A DNA stretch of 47,779 nucleotides. Origin: Kiritimatiellota bacterium. Lineage in GTDB: Bacteria > Verrucomicrobiota > Kiritimatiellia > JAAZAB01. The notes under the pieces were generated by a model. That model ran no database searches, had not been told where the DNA came from, and saw nothing but the letters and a program-made list of their open reading frames with translations. Positions 1-7,012 of the stretch are shown piece after piece. A program made the position numbers and the translations under genes. The DNA lies in contig JAPLSY010000017.1 in assembly GCA_026398415.1 (NCBI GenBank), positions 1 through 47,779 of the forward strand. The letters are read 5' to 3'. The first letter of the stretch is position 1, and the number at the start of each line of letters is the position of its first letter.

Positions 1-936
1 CGAACCAATACGGCCAGTGATTTAATCGTGCGCGCCCTGCGGGATGAAATCATCCGCGGCACCAGTCTCTCGGATGCCATGGCCCAGTTCAAGGAGACGT
101 TCCCGACCCTGTACGTCAGCCTGATCCGCGCGGGGGAAGCCAGCGGCAACGTGTCGGAAGTCATGGCGCGGATTATCAAGCATTATGAGCGTATCCAGGA
201 GGTCAAGGAAAAGGTCCTCATGGCCCTGGTGTATCCGTGCATTGTGATGGTAGTCGGCATAGGCACCCTGATTTTTGCCATGACGTTTGTGATTCCGCGC
301 TTTACGCTGATTTTCAAGGATATGGGCAGTACCCTGCCGGTGCCGACGCGTATCCTGATCGGGATCAGCACGGTCATGATTCATTACGGCTGGTTGATCG
401 TGATCGTGCTGGTTGGGGCGGTGGTCATGTTCCGCCGTTACCTGCGCACGGAAATCGGGCGGGTCTGGTGGCACGGGCTGCAACTGCGCGTGCCTTTGAT
501 CCGTGACATTATCACTTCCAGTGCGTTTGCCCAGTTTGCCCGCACGCTGGGCATGCTGATCGCCAACGGTGTGCCCGTGCTGGATGCACTGGCCATCGGC
601 GAGCGCACCGTGCAGAATTCGGTGCTGGCCGCCGAAATCCGCAATGCCCGGGATCGCGTGACCGATGGCACGACCATCTCGGGCCCGCTGGCGGCCGGCA
701 AGGTGTTTCCACCCATGCTTACCGACATGCTGGCCATCGGCGAAGAGACCGGCGACATGAGCGGGGCGCTCGCGCATATTGCCCGGCGTTATGAGGCCAA
801 CCTGGATCGTAGTGTCAAGATTTTCACCACCGTGCTGGAGCCGATTATGATCGTGCTGATTGCAATCATGGTCGGGTTTGTGGCCATCAGCATTTTACTC
901 GCGGTCTTTGATTTGACCAGCGGCCTGCGGGCGTAG
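1..936 (+). CDS. gspF: Type II secretion inner-membrane platform protein GspF (5' end missing)
   Basis: The frame is open from the first base of the window, so the gene starts outside it; about 311 codons of a family usually near 400 residues are present. GspF is the polytopic inner-membrane platform protein of the T2SS and couples the GspE ATPase to pseudopilus assembly. Two T2SSF repeats are visible. The first contains the FPTLYVSLIRAGEASGN motif. The second contains ARTLGMLIANGVPVLDAL and later MLAIGEETGDM. Hydrophobic segments lie at about nt 220-290, 350-435 and 820-920, matching the usual three membrane helices. gspG follows after 117 bp, and the gene order F-G-H-I-J-K-L-M-D supports a T2SS rather than a type IV pilus. 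gspE is presumably upstream of the window. Confidence 0.95.
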   Translation, partial: RTNTASDLIVRALRDEIIRGTSLSDAMAQFKETFPTLYVSLIRAGEASGNVSEVMARIIKHYERIQEVKEKVLMALVYPCIVMVVGIGTLIFAMTFVIPRFTLIFKDMGSTLPVPTRILIGISTVMIHYGWLIVIVLVGAVVMFRRYLRTEIGRVWWHGLQLRVPLIRDIITSSAFAQFARTLGMLIANGVPVLDALAIGERTVQNSVLAAEIRNARDRVTDGTTISGPLAAGKVFPPMLTDMLAIGEETGDMSGALAHIARRYEANLDRSVKIFTTVLEPIMIVLIAIMVGFVAISILLAVFDLTSGLRA

Positions 937-1020
937 CGCGAAGCGCGCGGCAGACGCCAGATAACGGATGACGGACCGGATAAGACAGAAGACAGAATTC
1001 TGAATTCTGGCTCCTGAGTA
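937..1020. repeat. Short degenerate repeats between gspF and gspG
   Basis: This spacer holds fragments of two short repeat types that recur in the window: a GACGCCAGA/GACGGACCGGA type and a GAATTCTGAATTCTG type. They have no open reading frame of their own and lie upstream of the gspG ribosome binding site (AAAGGAAA near 1040). The same types reappear around gspH-gspK and at about 6850-6960 and 31000-31212. Confidence 0.6.
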
Positions 1021-1053
1021 GTTGATAATTCATCACACGAAAGGAAACGTATC

Positions 1054-1458
1054 ATGAATGCCATTAATAAATATGAATCGCGCATCCCTTCGGGGTTCAC
1101 GCTGATTGAAGTTCTGCTGGTGGTGGTCATCATCGGCATTCTGGCGGCGGTGGTGGTGCCGCGCTTGTCGGGGCGCGTGGGGCAGTCGCAGATCTCGGCC
1201 GCCAAGAGCAGTATTGCCAGCATCAGCCTGGCGCTGGACCTATACGAAACCGACAACGGCAATTTCCCGGCAAGCATACAGTCCCTGCTTACCAAGGGCA
1301 GTGAGCAGAACTGGCGCGGGCCGTACCTGAAAAAAGGGGAAATACCGCTTGATCCCTGGGGCCACGAGTTCGTCTATACGCTCAAGGAAAACGGGTATGA
1401 GATCAAGTCCTATGGGGCCAACGGCACGGATGGCGGCGGCGACGACATCACCAACTAA
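1054..1458 (+). CDS. gspG: Major pseudopilin GspG
   Basis: The 134-residue protein has a short normal prepilin leader of 14 residues ending in Gly, then F-T-L-I-E with the conserved Glu5 and the hydrophobic helix VLLVVVIIGILAAVVVP. The body has the GspG fold signatures LDLYETDNGNFP, the WRGPYLKKG segment and DPWGHEFVY. The C-terminal G-T-D-G-G-G-D-D segment resembles the calcium-binding loop of GspG. It forms the shaft of the periplasmic pseudopilus after cleavage and methylation by a prepilin peptidase (not in this window). A good Shine-Dalgarno sequence (AAAGGAAA) precedes the ATG. Unlike the following pseudopilins, its leader is not built from repeats. Confidence 0.95.
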   Translation: MNAINKYESRIPSGFTLIEVLLVVVIIGILAAVVVPRLSGRVGQSQISAAKSSIASISLALDLYETDNGNFPASIQSLLTKGSEQNWRGPYLKKGEIPLDPWGHEFVYTLKENGYEIKSYGANGTDGGGDDITN

Positions 1459-1463
1459 ATAAA

Positions 1464-1595
1464 ATGCAGAATGCAGAATGAAGAATGCAGAAACATTTCG
1501 GGTTCAGGAATTTAATGTTTTGCAAAAAGCATGTCATTCTGCCATAGGATCCGCCTTCGGCGGAAAACATTCTGCATTCTGCATTTTGCATTCTG
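1464..1595. repeat. Inverted arrays of a CAGAATG heptamer around the gspH start
   Basis: The left arm (1464-1491) is four 7-bp units of ATGCAGA type, each containing an ATG. The right arm (1568-1595) is four units of CATTCTG type, the reverse complement. The arms could pair as a stem enclosing about 76 bp, which itself contains a small hairpin (CCGCC-TTC-GGCGG near 1550-1562). The left arm includes the gspH start codon and the right arm encodes the end of its leader peptide. Confidence 0.85.
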
Positions 1596-2047
1596 CATTT
1601 ACGCTCATCGAGGTGCTCCTGGTCATCGTGGTGATGGGCATTGCCGCAGCGATTGCCATGCCGTCCTTTGTGCGTTCCATCCAGGGTCAGCGCTTGAGCA
1701 CGGCCGCGCGGACGCTGTCGACCGTCGCGCGCTATGCCCGGAGCATGGCTGTGCTGAAGCAGAGTGACTTGGGCCTGACCTTCAACCTGGCCAACGGCCA
1801 GGTTGACCTGGTCTCCTCCAATACGAGTCTGCCGAGTTTTTCCCGCGCGGTAAATGGAGTCCGCCTGCAGGCGGTGGCGATCGAGGGCGCCGCCCCGGTG
1901 ACGGAAGGCACCTGCAGTGTGCCGTTTCTGCGCAGCGGGGTCTGCGTTCCGTTTGCGGTTACCATTGTGGATCAAAACGGCAACTATGTGATCCTGAAAG
2001 TGGATAACCTCGGTAGTGTGAAGTCGAAAGTGTTTGGAACGCAATAA
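1478..2047 (+). CDS. gspH: Minor pseudopilin GspH
   Basis: The protein has 189 residues from this ATG. The prepilin motif comes late: the leader is about 40 residues and the site reads H-S-A/F-T-L-I-E, so position -1 is Ala instead of the usual Gly. The hydrophobic helix VLLVIVVMGIAAAIAMPSF follows, then a GspH-like body (RLSTAARTLSTVARYARSMA). The last part of the leader (residues about 31-41) is encoded by CATTCTG heptamers that end exactly at the cleavage site. No Shine-Dalgarno sequence is visible, and the ATG is one of four in a heptamer array, so the start is uncertain. GspH is a minor, tip-located pseudopilin; the order G-H-I-J-K is canonical. The subtype call rests mainly on position and length. 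Confidence 0.85.
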   Translation: MKNAETFRVQEFNVLQKACHSAIGSAFGGKHSAFCILHSAFTLIEVLLVIVVMGIAAAIAMPSFVRSIQGQRLSTAARTLSTVARYARSMAVLKQSDLGLTFNLANGQVDLVSSNTSLPSFSRAVNGVRLQAVAIEGAAPVTEGTCSVPFLRSGVCVPFAVTIVDQNGNYVILKVDNLGSVKSKVFGTQ

Positions 2048-2135
2048 AACCTGACGCCGGACGCCAGACGCCGGAGGACGGACTCTAAAACAGAATGAAA
2101 TCCGCAATCAAAAATCCGCAATCAGCAATTCGGCC
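2048..2135. repeat. Short repeats between and within gspH/gspI
   Basis: Positions 2051-2080 carry GACGCCGGACGCCAGACGCC-type units. Positions 2098-2133 carry two imperfect copies of AATCCGCAATC that form the first codons of gspI. The second type recurs, inverted, just before gspL (about 4748-4785). Confidence 0.65.
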
Positions 2136-2508
2136 AAGGGCTTCCCTGGGCTTCACGCTGGTCGAAGCTGTAGTGGCGCTGGCCATCCTTAGCATCGGGA
2201 TTTTTGTGATCGTCGAGGCCACGGCCCGGTGCCTGGCGGTGATCCGCGTTTCGCGTAATTACCAGACAGCTCGCGCGGTGCTCGATCAGGGCGAGTCCGA
2301 ATTCCCGCTCCAACCCACCAATGCGGTGTCGGATAACGTTGTCCAGGGGGAGGAATTAGCCCCGGGCTATACCTTTTCGCGGGAATTGGAAGAGGTGGAT
2401 GGCGAAGCCAAGCTGTACATAGTGAAGACCCGGGTAACCTGGTCGGAATCCGGCCAGGCCTCCGCGGAAGAGGTTGTCAGCTATCTATATTTTCCGAATG
2501 AGGAATAG
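2095..2508 (+). CDS. gspI: Minor pseudopilin GspI
   Basis: The 137-residue protein has a 19-residue leader (cleavage between Gly19 and Phe20), then F-T-L-V-E with Glu5 and the helix AVVALAILSIGIFVIVEA. The body is short, as expected for GspI, with the typical early Arg/Ala-rich stretch RCLAVIRVSRNYQTARAVLDQGE and a beta-rich end (ETTVTWSE-like: KTRVTWSESGQ). The leader codons are two AATCCGCAATC repeats. No clear ribosome binding site precedes the ATG, which follows gspH by 47 bp of repeat DNA. GspI forms the I-J-K tip complex of the pseudopilus. Confidence 0.88.
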   Translation: MKSAIKNPQSAIRPRASLGFTLVEAVVALAILSIGIFVIVEATARCLAVIRVSRNYQTARAVLDQGESEFPLQPTNAVSDNVVQGEELAPGYTFSRELEEVDGEAKLYIVKTRVTWSESGQASAEEVVSYLYFPNEE

Positions 2509-2509
2509 G

Positions 2510-2690
2510 AGCGGAGGACGGACGACGGACGCCAGACACCGGACGACGGATGGTAAAGGACAGGTCATGAATTCCCAACGACAAACGACTATAACCAGAA
2601 GTCAGAGATCAGAGGTCAGATGTCAGAATCCGTCATCCGTCATCTGTCATCTGTCGTCCGCCGTCTGGCGTCCGGCGTCTGGTTTCACCC
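2510..2690. repeat. Inverted GGACGCCAGAC-type repeats flanking the gspJ start
   Basis: The left block (about 2510-2550) reads GGACGGACGACGGACGCC and related units. After the gspJ ATG there is a TCAGAGGTCAGATGTCAGA-type block (2600-2626). Then a right block (about 2631-2690) is the reverse complement of the left (CCGTCATCTGTCGTCCG, CTGGCGTCCGGCGTCTGG). The right block encodes the gspJ leader and ends at the Gly codon before the prepilin cleavage site. Confidence 0.8.
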
Positions 2691-3409
2691 TGATCGAATT
2701 GCTCGTGGCCGTGGCGCTTCTGGGCATGGCCATGGCCATGACGTTTACAACGTTCTACAGCGTGGCCAAGGCGTGGCAGAGAGGCACGGCCATGGCGGAT
2801 GACCTGGATCACGGCGAGTATGTGATGCAACAGATTGTCTGCGGCCTGCGCTCGTCTTTTTCCCCGCCCTCAGCCAAGCAGGTATCCACCAACGCTACCA
2901 GTACCAATGCTGTGTCGGCTACGCCGACCTCGGGCGGCGGTTACGGGTTTGTGCTGGAAGATAATGGGAATGGGGTGGGTGCCCGGGACATCATCAGCTG
3001 GGTCAAAACCGGTACTGCGCTGCTGAGGTTGAATGATCCCCTGTACAAGGGCCTGCACCGGGTGCGGCTCTCCGTTGAAGATGATGGCGACGAGGGATTG
3101 GCTGTGGCCGTGCGGGCCTGGCGCCCCTATGCCAATTCGATCACTTTCGATCCCATGGCGATCGATCCTCATTTTGTTTCCGGTAAAGTCGTTGGCTTGA
3201 ATTGCCGGGTGGCCAAGGAAATAAAGGGCGACAAATGGGATTGGATGGAGACTTGGGAAGATGAAGCCACAAACTGCCTCCCGCTGGCGGTGGAAGTAAC
3301 CCTTTATCTGGAGCCCCTTGATCGCAACGAGCCGCCCGTTGAAATCCGGCGCACCATCGAAATTCCCGTTGCCCCCTTATCATGGAGCGGCGTTCCGAAG
3401 AAACCATGA
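2567..3409 (+). CDS. gspJ: Minor pseudopilin GspJ
   Basis: I chose the ATG at 2567 because AAAGGA lies just upstream; an in-frame ATG at 2474 would overlap gspI and has no ribosome binding site. The resulting 280-residue protein has a 39-residue leader ending S-G, then F-T-L-I-E and the helix LLVAVALLGMAMAMTFTTFY. Length and position match GspJ, the largest of the G-J pseudopilins. The last 20 or so leader residues (SSVICHLSSAVWRPASG) are encoded by inverted repeats. The stop codon overlaps the gspK start as ATGA, indicating translational coupling. It contributes to the I-J-K pseudopilus tip. Confidence 0.88.
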   Translation: MNSQRQTTITRSQRSEVRCQNPSSVICHLSSAVWRPASGFTLIELLVAVALLGMAMAMTFTTFYSVAKAWQRGTAMADDLDHGEYVMQQIVCGLRSSFSPPSAKQVSTNATSTNAVSATPTSGGGYGFVLEDNGNGVGARDIISWVKTGTALLRLNDPLYKGLHRVRLSVEDDGDEGLAVAVRAWRPYANSITFDPMAIDPHFVSGKVVGLNCRVAKEIKGDKWDWMETWEDEATNCLPLAVEVTLYLEPLDRNEPPVEIRRTIEIPVAPLSWSGVPKKP

Positions 3410-4632
3410 AAACCGACGACACCATGAAAACAGACGCCGGATGCCGGATGCCGGACGCCGGACTTCAGAAACTGAATGCCGGAAGCCAACGGTTAGATCA
3501 GAGACTGGCATCCGTCGTCTGTTGTCCGGTGTCCGTTGTCTGTCTTATCAGGTCCGCCATCTGGCGTCCGGCGTCTGGCGTCCGTCCGCCAGACGGCTCG
3601 GCGCTCATTGTCGTGTTATGGGTCATCGGACTCCTTTCAATGTTTGTGATGGCCTTTGCCTTCGATATGCACGTTGAGGCGCGGATTACGTCCAGTTGGC
3701 GCAAAAAGCTCAAGGCCGAATACCTGGCCAAAGCGGGGGTCGAACTGGCCCATATGATACTTTTTGAAACCGCTGATCCCGATATCAGCAACCCGGATAT
3801 TTCCGTCTACCTCACCAAGGGGTCGGACGAGAAAGTGCGTGGCGCGGCCATTTCCCTCAATCGTGGCGGCGTCGCCGAGGTGACGCGCGAGCTGGGGGCG
3901 GGTGTGCTGGACGTTACCGTTCGTCCCGAAAATGCGCGCATCGATCTGAACAGCATGATTTTTGTCAACGACCGGGAAAAGACCTACGACATGTGGGAAC
4001 CGCTCTTTGAGGCTGCCGGGGTTGCCTTTGAAAAGCGTGATGCCCTGGTTGACTGTTTGCTCGACTGGGTGGATCAGGACGAGATGACCCACCTGAACGG
4101 CGTCGAATCCGAATATTATGAGAGCCTGGATCCGCCCTACCAGTCCAAGAATGCTGCCCTTGATACCGTGGATGAACTTGCGCTCATCAAGGGGTTCGAC
4201 GAAAAATTACCGGAATCGGAGGTTACCATTTACCAGGTGCTGTCCGGGTTTCTGACGACTTATGCAACCGACCAGAAAATCAACATTAATGCCGTGGACC
4301 GTAACACGATTATGGGTTTTCTCGGAATTGATGCTGCGTTGGCGGATGAGATCATTGCCCAGCGCCAGGGCCCCGATCTCAAGGACGGTACCGACGACGA
4401 TATGCCGTTCAAGAACCTTGCCGACCTTCTCGCGCGGGTGCCGGCCCTGCCGCCGGGTGTGGCTGAACGCATTTCCTTCACCGCCATGGGGCGGTTCTCC
4501 ATTCTTGCGCGCGGCAAGGTGGGCGACATCGAACATGCCGTGGCCTGTGTGGTGTCGCTCGCCGGTAAGAACCTGACCATTCTGCGTTGGACGGAAGGCG
4601 ATGCGCTCCAGGAGAACCAAATAAGCCATTGA
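3406..4632 (+). CDS. gspK: Minor pseudopilin GspK
   Basis: The start at 3406 overlaps the gspJ stop (ATGA); an earlier ATG at 3382 is possible. The 408-residue protein has an exceptionally long leader of about 64 residues, then G/S-A-L-I-V-V-L-W, the typical GspK start that lacks Glu5. The body contains the T2SSK signatures VRPENARIDLNSM, LVDCLLDWVDQDE and ADEIIAQRQGPDL, the last helix-hairpin-helix-like. GspK caps the pseudopilus tip. The leader is encoded by GCCGGATGCCGGA-type repeats (3433-3475) followed by their reverse complement (3508-3600), the same architecture as in gspJ. Confidence 0.92.
   Translation: MKTDDTMKTDAGCRMPDAGLQKLNAGSQRLDQRLASVVCCPVSVVCLIRSAIWRPASGVRPPDGSALIVVLWVIGLLSMFVMAFAFDMHVEARITSSWRKKLKAEYLAKAGVELAHMILFETADPDISNPDISVYLTKGSDEKVRGAAISLNRGGVAEVTRELGAGVLDVTVRPENARIDLNSMIFVNDREKTYDMWEPLFEAAGVAFEKRDALVDCLLDWVDQDEMTHLNGVESEYYESLDPPYQSKNAALDTVDELALIKGFDEKLPESEVTIYQVLSGFLTTYATDQKININAVDRNTIMGFLGIDAALADEIIAQRQGPDLKDGTDDDMPFKNLADLLARVPALPPGVAERISFTAMGRFSILARGKVGDIEHAVACVVSLAGKNLTILRWTEGDALQENQISH
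3430..3600. repeat. Inverted GCCGGACGCCGGA-type repeats inside the gspK leader
   Basis: The left block (about 3433-3475) has four GCCGGA-type units. The right block (about 3508-3597) reads CCGTCGTCTGTTGTCCGG, then CTGGCGTCCGGCGTCTGG, the complementary orientation. Both lie wholly inside the gspK coding region, upstream of the predicted cleavage site. Confidence 0.8.
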
Positions 4633-4637
4633 CACTC

Positions 4638-4663
4638 TTGCTCCGCACATAGGCGCGGAGCAA
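4638..4663 (+). terminator. Stem-loop between gspK and gspL
   Basis: TTGCTCCGC and GCGGAGCAA form a perfect 9-bp stem with an 8-nt loop, directly after the gspK stop. There is no following T-run, so it is more likely an mRNA-stability or attenuation hairpin than a strong intrinsic terminator. Confidence 0.45.
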
Positions 4664-4789
4664 AAATGGTCAATGGGAAATGGTTGATGATTAGCTGGAA
4701 ATCATCTATGGTTAATAGGGAATGGTTCGTGGAGCAATGATTTTATTGCGGATTTTCAATCTTAAATCGAAAATCGAAAATTCTTCAGT
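4664..4789. repeat. Degenerate short repeats upstream of gspL
   Basis: The spacer contains an AATGGTCAATGGGAAATGGT type and then ATTGCGGATTTTCAATC with AAATCGAAAATCGAAAATTC. The latter relates, in inverted orientation, to the AATCCGCAATC units of the gspI leader. No ribosome binding site is obvious before the gspL ATG. Confidence 0.5.
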
Positions 4790-6211
4790 ATGGCCCGAAA
4801 TTCCATAACCGGCTTGCGTGTGCGCGATACTTTTCTGGAGTGGACCACGTTAGGTTCGGGCAAAAAGGGCATCGAGGTGCTCGCCGCCCGGCAGGTTCAG
4901 CTGGATTGCGGTCCGTCGGCTGACGGACTCGCGGACCCGGGCAAGCGCACGGAGACGATCCGCCGGCAATGTCCCGATCTGACCGGCCCGGTAACCATTG
5001 GCCTGGCGCCCGGCCAGATGTTGATGCGGGTCGTGGAATTTCCCACCACCGACCCCGCCGAGATGGCCGACATGGTCAAGTTGCAAGTGGACCAGTTTTC
5101 ACCGTTTCCCGAGGATCGCATGGCGGTATCCTGCGAAGTCCTGAGCACGACGGAAACGGCCTGCCGCGTACTGATTGCGGCGGTACCCAGGGAGCAGGTT
5201 GAATCGCTGGGCGAATTGTTTCGCCCGCTCGGTGTAACCATCCGGCGCATAGACGCCGAGATCATGGGCTGGTGGCGCCTGCTGACCGATCATGGCGCCA
5301 TCCCGGCCCAGGGTCGGCATCTCCTGCTCCTGCTGGAACCGTCCGGCGGCGTATGGATCGCCGTGCAGGATGGTCTGCCGCAGGCAGTTAAAGCAATCAG
5401 TCCGATAGAGGGTTTGACGCCGGGGGAATATGCCGAGGAACTGGCCGGTGACATGAGCGCCCTGATCGTGTCGCTGGATCTGGAACGCGGCGTGGTACCG
5501 GTGGGCGGCTTGGATTGCTGGAGCCGCGACCTGGATACGACCGCGATTGTCGCGCGCCTGCAGCAGGAGTTGGGGCATACGGTGCGCCAGCAGTCGTTGA
5601 CGGTCCTGCCGCCCCTGAGCGAGGGGTTGGCGCGGCGCATGTTTGTCCCGCCATTTGCGGCGCATGAGCATGCCCAAGGCAAACAGGCCGTACTGGACCT
5701 GGTGCCGGTGGCCTGGCGAACAACGGCGACTTCCCAGCTTTTTCAGAAGCGCCTAATCCTGGCCGTGGGTGTGGCGATTGGGCTCTGGTTGGTGGGGGTC
5801 GTGGGGTTTTTCGTCGGGTTTCAATGGAATCGGTTGCGCTTGAACCGGCTTGAGGCGCGTTTGGCGGAATTGCAGAAACCGGCCGATGACGTAAGACGTC
5901 TGCAACGCCAGATTCATTCGTTTGAGACCTATCTCGACCGCCAGCGTTCGGCACTGGAGTGCCTGCGCGAAGTCAGCGCCGCGTTGCCCAAGGACGTGGA
6001 TCTCACCTCTTTCCAGTTCAAGAAGGGTAAAACCATTTCGCTCCGCGGCGAGGCGCGCGACAAGGATCCGATTTATGATTTTAAGAAAGCACTGGATAAA
6101 TCGCCCATGTTTAAAAGCATCGAGATGGGCAGTACTCAGCCCAGCAAACGCAAGGACCTGACCGTGCAGACCTTTCAAATGAATGCTCAGCTTAAGGAGG
6201 ATAAGCCATGA
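4790..6211 (+). CDS. gspL: T2SS assembly protein GspL (PilM-like plus PilN-like)
   Basis: The 473-residue protein has an N-terminal actin-like (PilM/cytoplasmic GspL) region to about residue 310 with the segment VKLQVDQFSPFPEDRM. One transmembrane helix lies at about residues 322-344 (LILAVGVAIGLWLVGVVGFF). A periplasmic part follows with a short coiled coil and a PilN/ferredoxin-like domain (LREVSAALPKDVDLTSF). It would link the GspE ATPase in the cytoplasm to GspM and the pseudopilus in the periplasm. The stop overlaps the gspM start as ATGA. The domain order is that of GspL, which can be read as a PilM-PilN fusion. The ATG lacks a clear Shine-Dalgarno sequence. Confidence 0.88.
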   Translation: MARNSITGLRVRDTFLEWTTLGSGKKGIEVLAARQVQLDCGPSADGLADPGKRTETIRRQCPDLTGPVTIGLAPGQMLMRVVEFPTTDPAEMADMVKLQVDQFSPFPEDRMAVSCEVLSTTETACRVLIAAVPREQVESLGELFRPLGVTIRRIDAEIMGWWRLLTDHGAIPAQGRHLLLLLEPSGGVWIAVQDGLPQAVKAISPIEGLTPGEYAEELAGDMSALIVSLDLERGVVPVGGLDCWSRDLDTTAIVARLQQELGHTVRQQSLTVLPPLSEGLARRMFVPPFAAHEHAQGKQAVLDLVPVAWRTTATSQLFQKRLILAVGVAIGLWLVGVVGFFVGFQWNRLRLNRLEARLAELQKPADDVRRLQRQIHSFETYLDRQRSALECLREVSAALPKDVDLTSFQFKKGKTISLRGEARDKDPIYDFKKALDKSPMFKSIEMGSTQPSKRKDLTVQTFQMNAQLKEDKP

Positions 6212-6801
6212 AACTGTCTTCCCGGGAAGTGGGGCTCGGTATTACCACCGGCGTGCTCTTGCTGTTCGGCCTGACCTTCCTGGTGGGTGCGTCGAAAATC
6301 AAGGTTTGGCAGGAGCGGATCGAGACCCAGAAGGCCCAGGTCCGGCGGATCGAAGTCTCGAAGCGGCTGGTCGGAGACCGGGCGCGCTGGGATAAGCGGC
6401 TGGCAGACTTGCACACGCGGCTGTCGCGGTATCCGGTTACAATGGACGTCACGGCTGACTACCTTAAAATCCTGGGGCGCGTGGCCAAGGATAACAGTAT
6501 TACACTGGTCCAGATCAAGCCGCAAAAGGAAAAGCCGCAGGGCGACTGTTACGAAATGCCCGTTGATTGCACCTGGGAAGGCGACTTGAACGGCCTGGTG
6601 CATTTTCTGTATGCGCTGGAACAGGAAAATGTGACCATGGACATGGAAGACCTGAGTGTCTCGCTGGTGGCCGGCGGCAAGGGACGGCTCAAAGGTAACT
6701 TTACCCTGATGTGTATATACACTCGTGAGGGGGGCGGCCCTCCGGTGTCGGAAACCAACGCGCCGACCAAGTCGAAACCGGGATCGCCGCTTGCTATTTA
6801 A
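6208..6801 (+). CDS. gspM: T2SS assembly protein GspM (PilO-like)
   Basis: The 197-residue protein has one N-terminal transmembrane helix (residues about 9-28, LGITTGVLLLFGLTFLVG). An amphipathic, probably coiled-coil stretch (about 30-75) and a compact periplasmic domain follow (LKILGRVAKDNSITLVQIKP, LVHFLYALEQENVTMDMEDL). The last motif is typical of PilO/GspM ferredoxin-like domains. It is translationally coupled to gspL by a 4-bp overlap and has a strong AAGGAGG upstream. It would dimerise with GspL. The C-terminal tail after about residue 180 is low in structure. The name rests on position and topology more than on sequence. Confidence 0.82.
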   Translation: MKLSSREVGLGITTGVLLLFGLTFLVGASKIKVWQERIETQKAQVRRIEVSKRLVGDRARWDKRLADLHTRLSRYPVTMDVTADYLKILGRVAKDNSITLVQIKPQKEKPQGDCYEMPVDCTWEGDLNGLVHFLYALEQENVTMDMEDLSVSLVAGGKGRLKGNFTLMCIYTREGGGPPVSETNAPTKSKPGSPLAI

Positions 6802-6849
6802 CCGGATATGTGAAATACTTAAATCAATTGCCAAAGTCCGCTTTTGCAA

Positions 6850-6962
6850 TCAGAATATAGAATATAGAAGCCAGGTTCAGAATTATTACGCTCGGCAACG
6901 TGCTTATTGTCAAGGATTTGAATTTATTCTGAATTCTGTCTTCTGAATCCTGAATTCCGGCA
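6850..6962. repeat. GAATTCTG-type repeats upstream of gspD
   Basis: The spacer contains AGAATATAGAATATAGAAG and then TTCTGAATTCTGTCTTCTGAA with partial further units. A similar fragment lies after the GNAT gene (about 10275-10290). No gene is visible in this 211-bp interval. Confidence 0.55.
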
Positions 6963-7012
6963 AAACGTGAGTTTTGCAATTGACTCGGTCAATAAGGAGT
7001 CTATAAATTTCC

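Noticed and set aside
2474..2566. Upstream start for gspJ at 2474
   Set aside because: It would overlap gspI and run through non-coding-type repeats without a ribosome binding site, while 2567 has AAAGGA.
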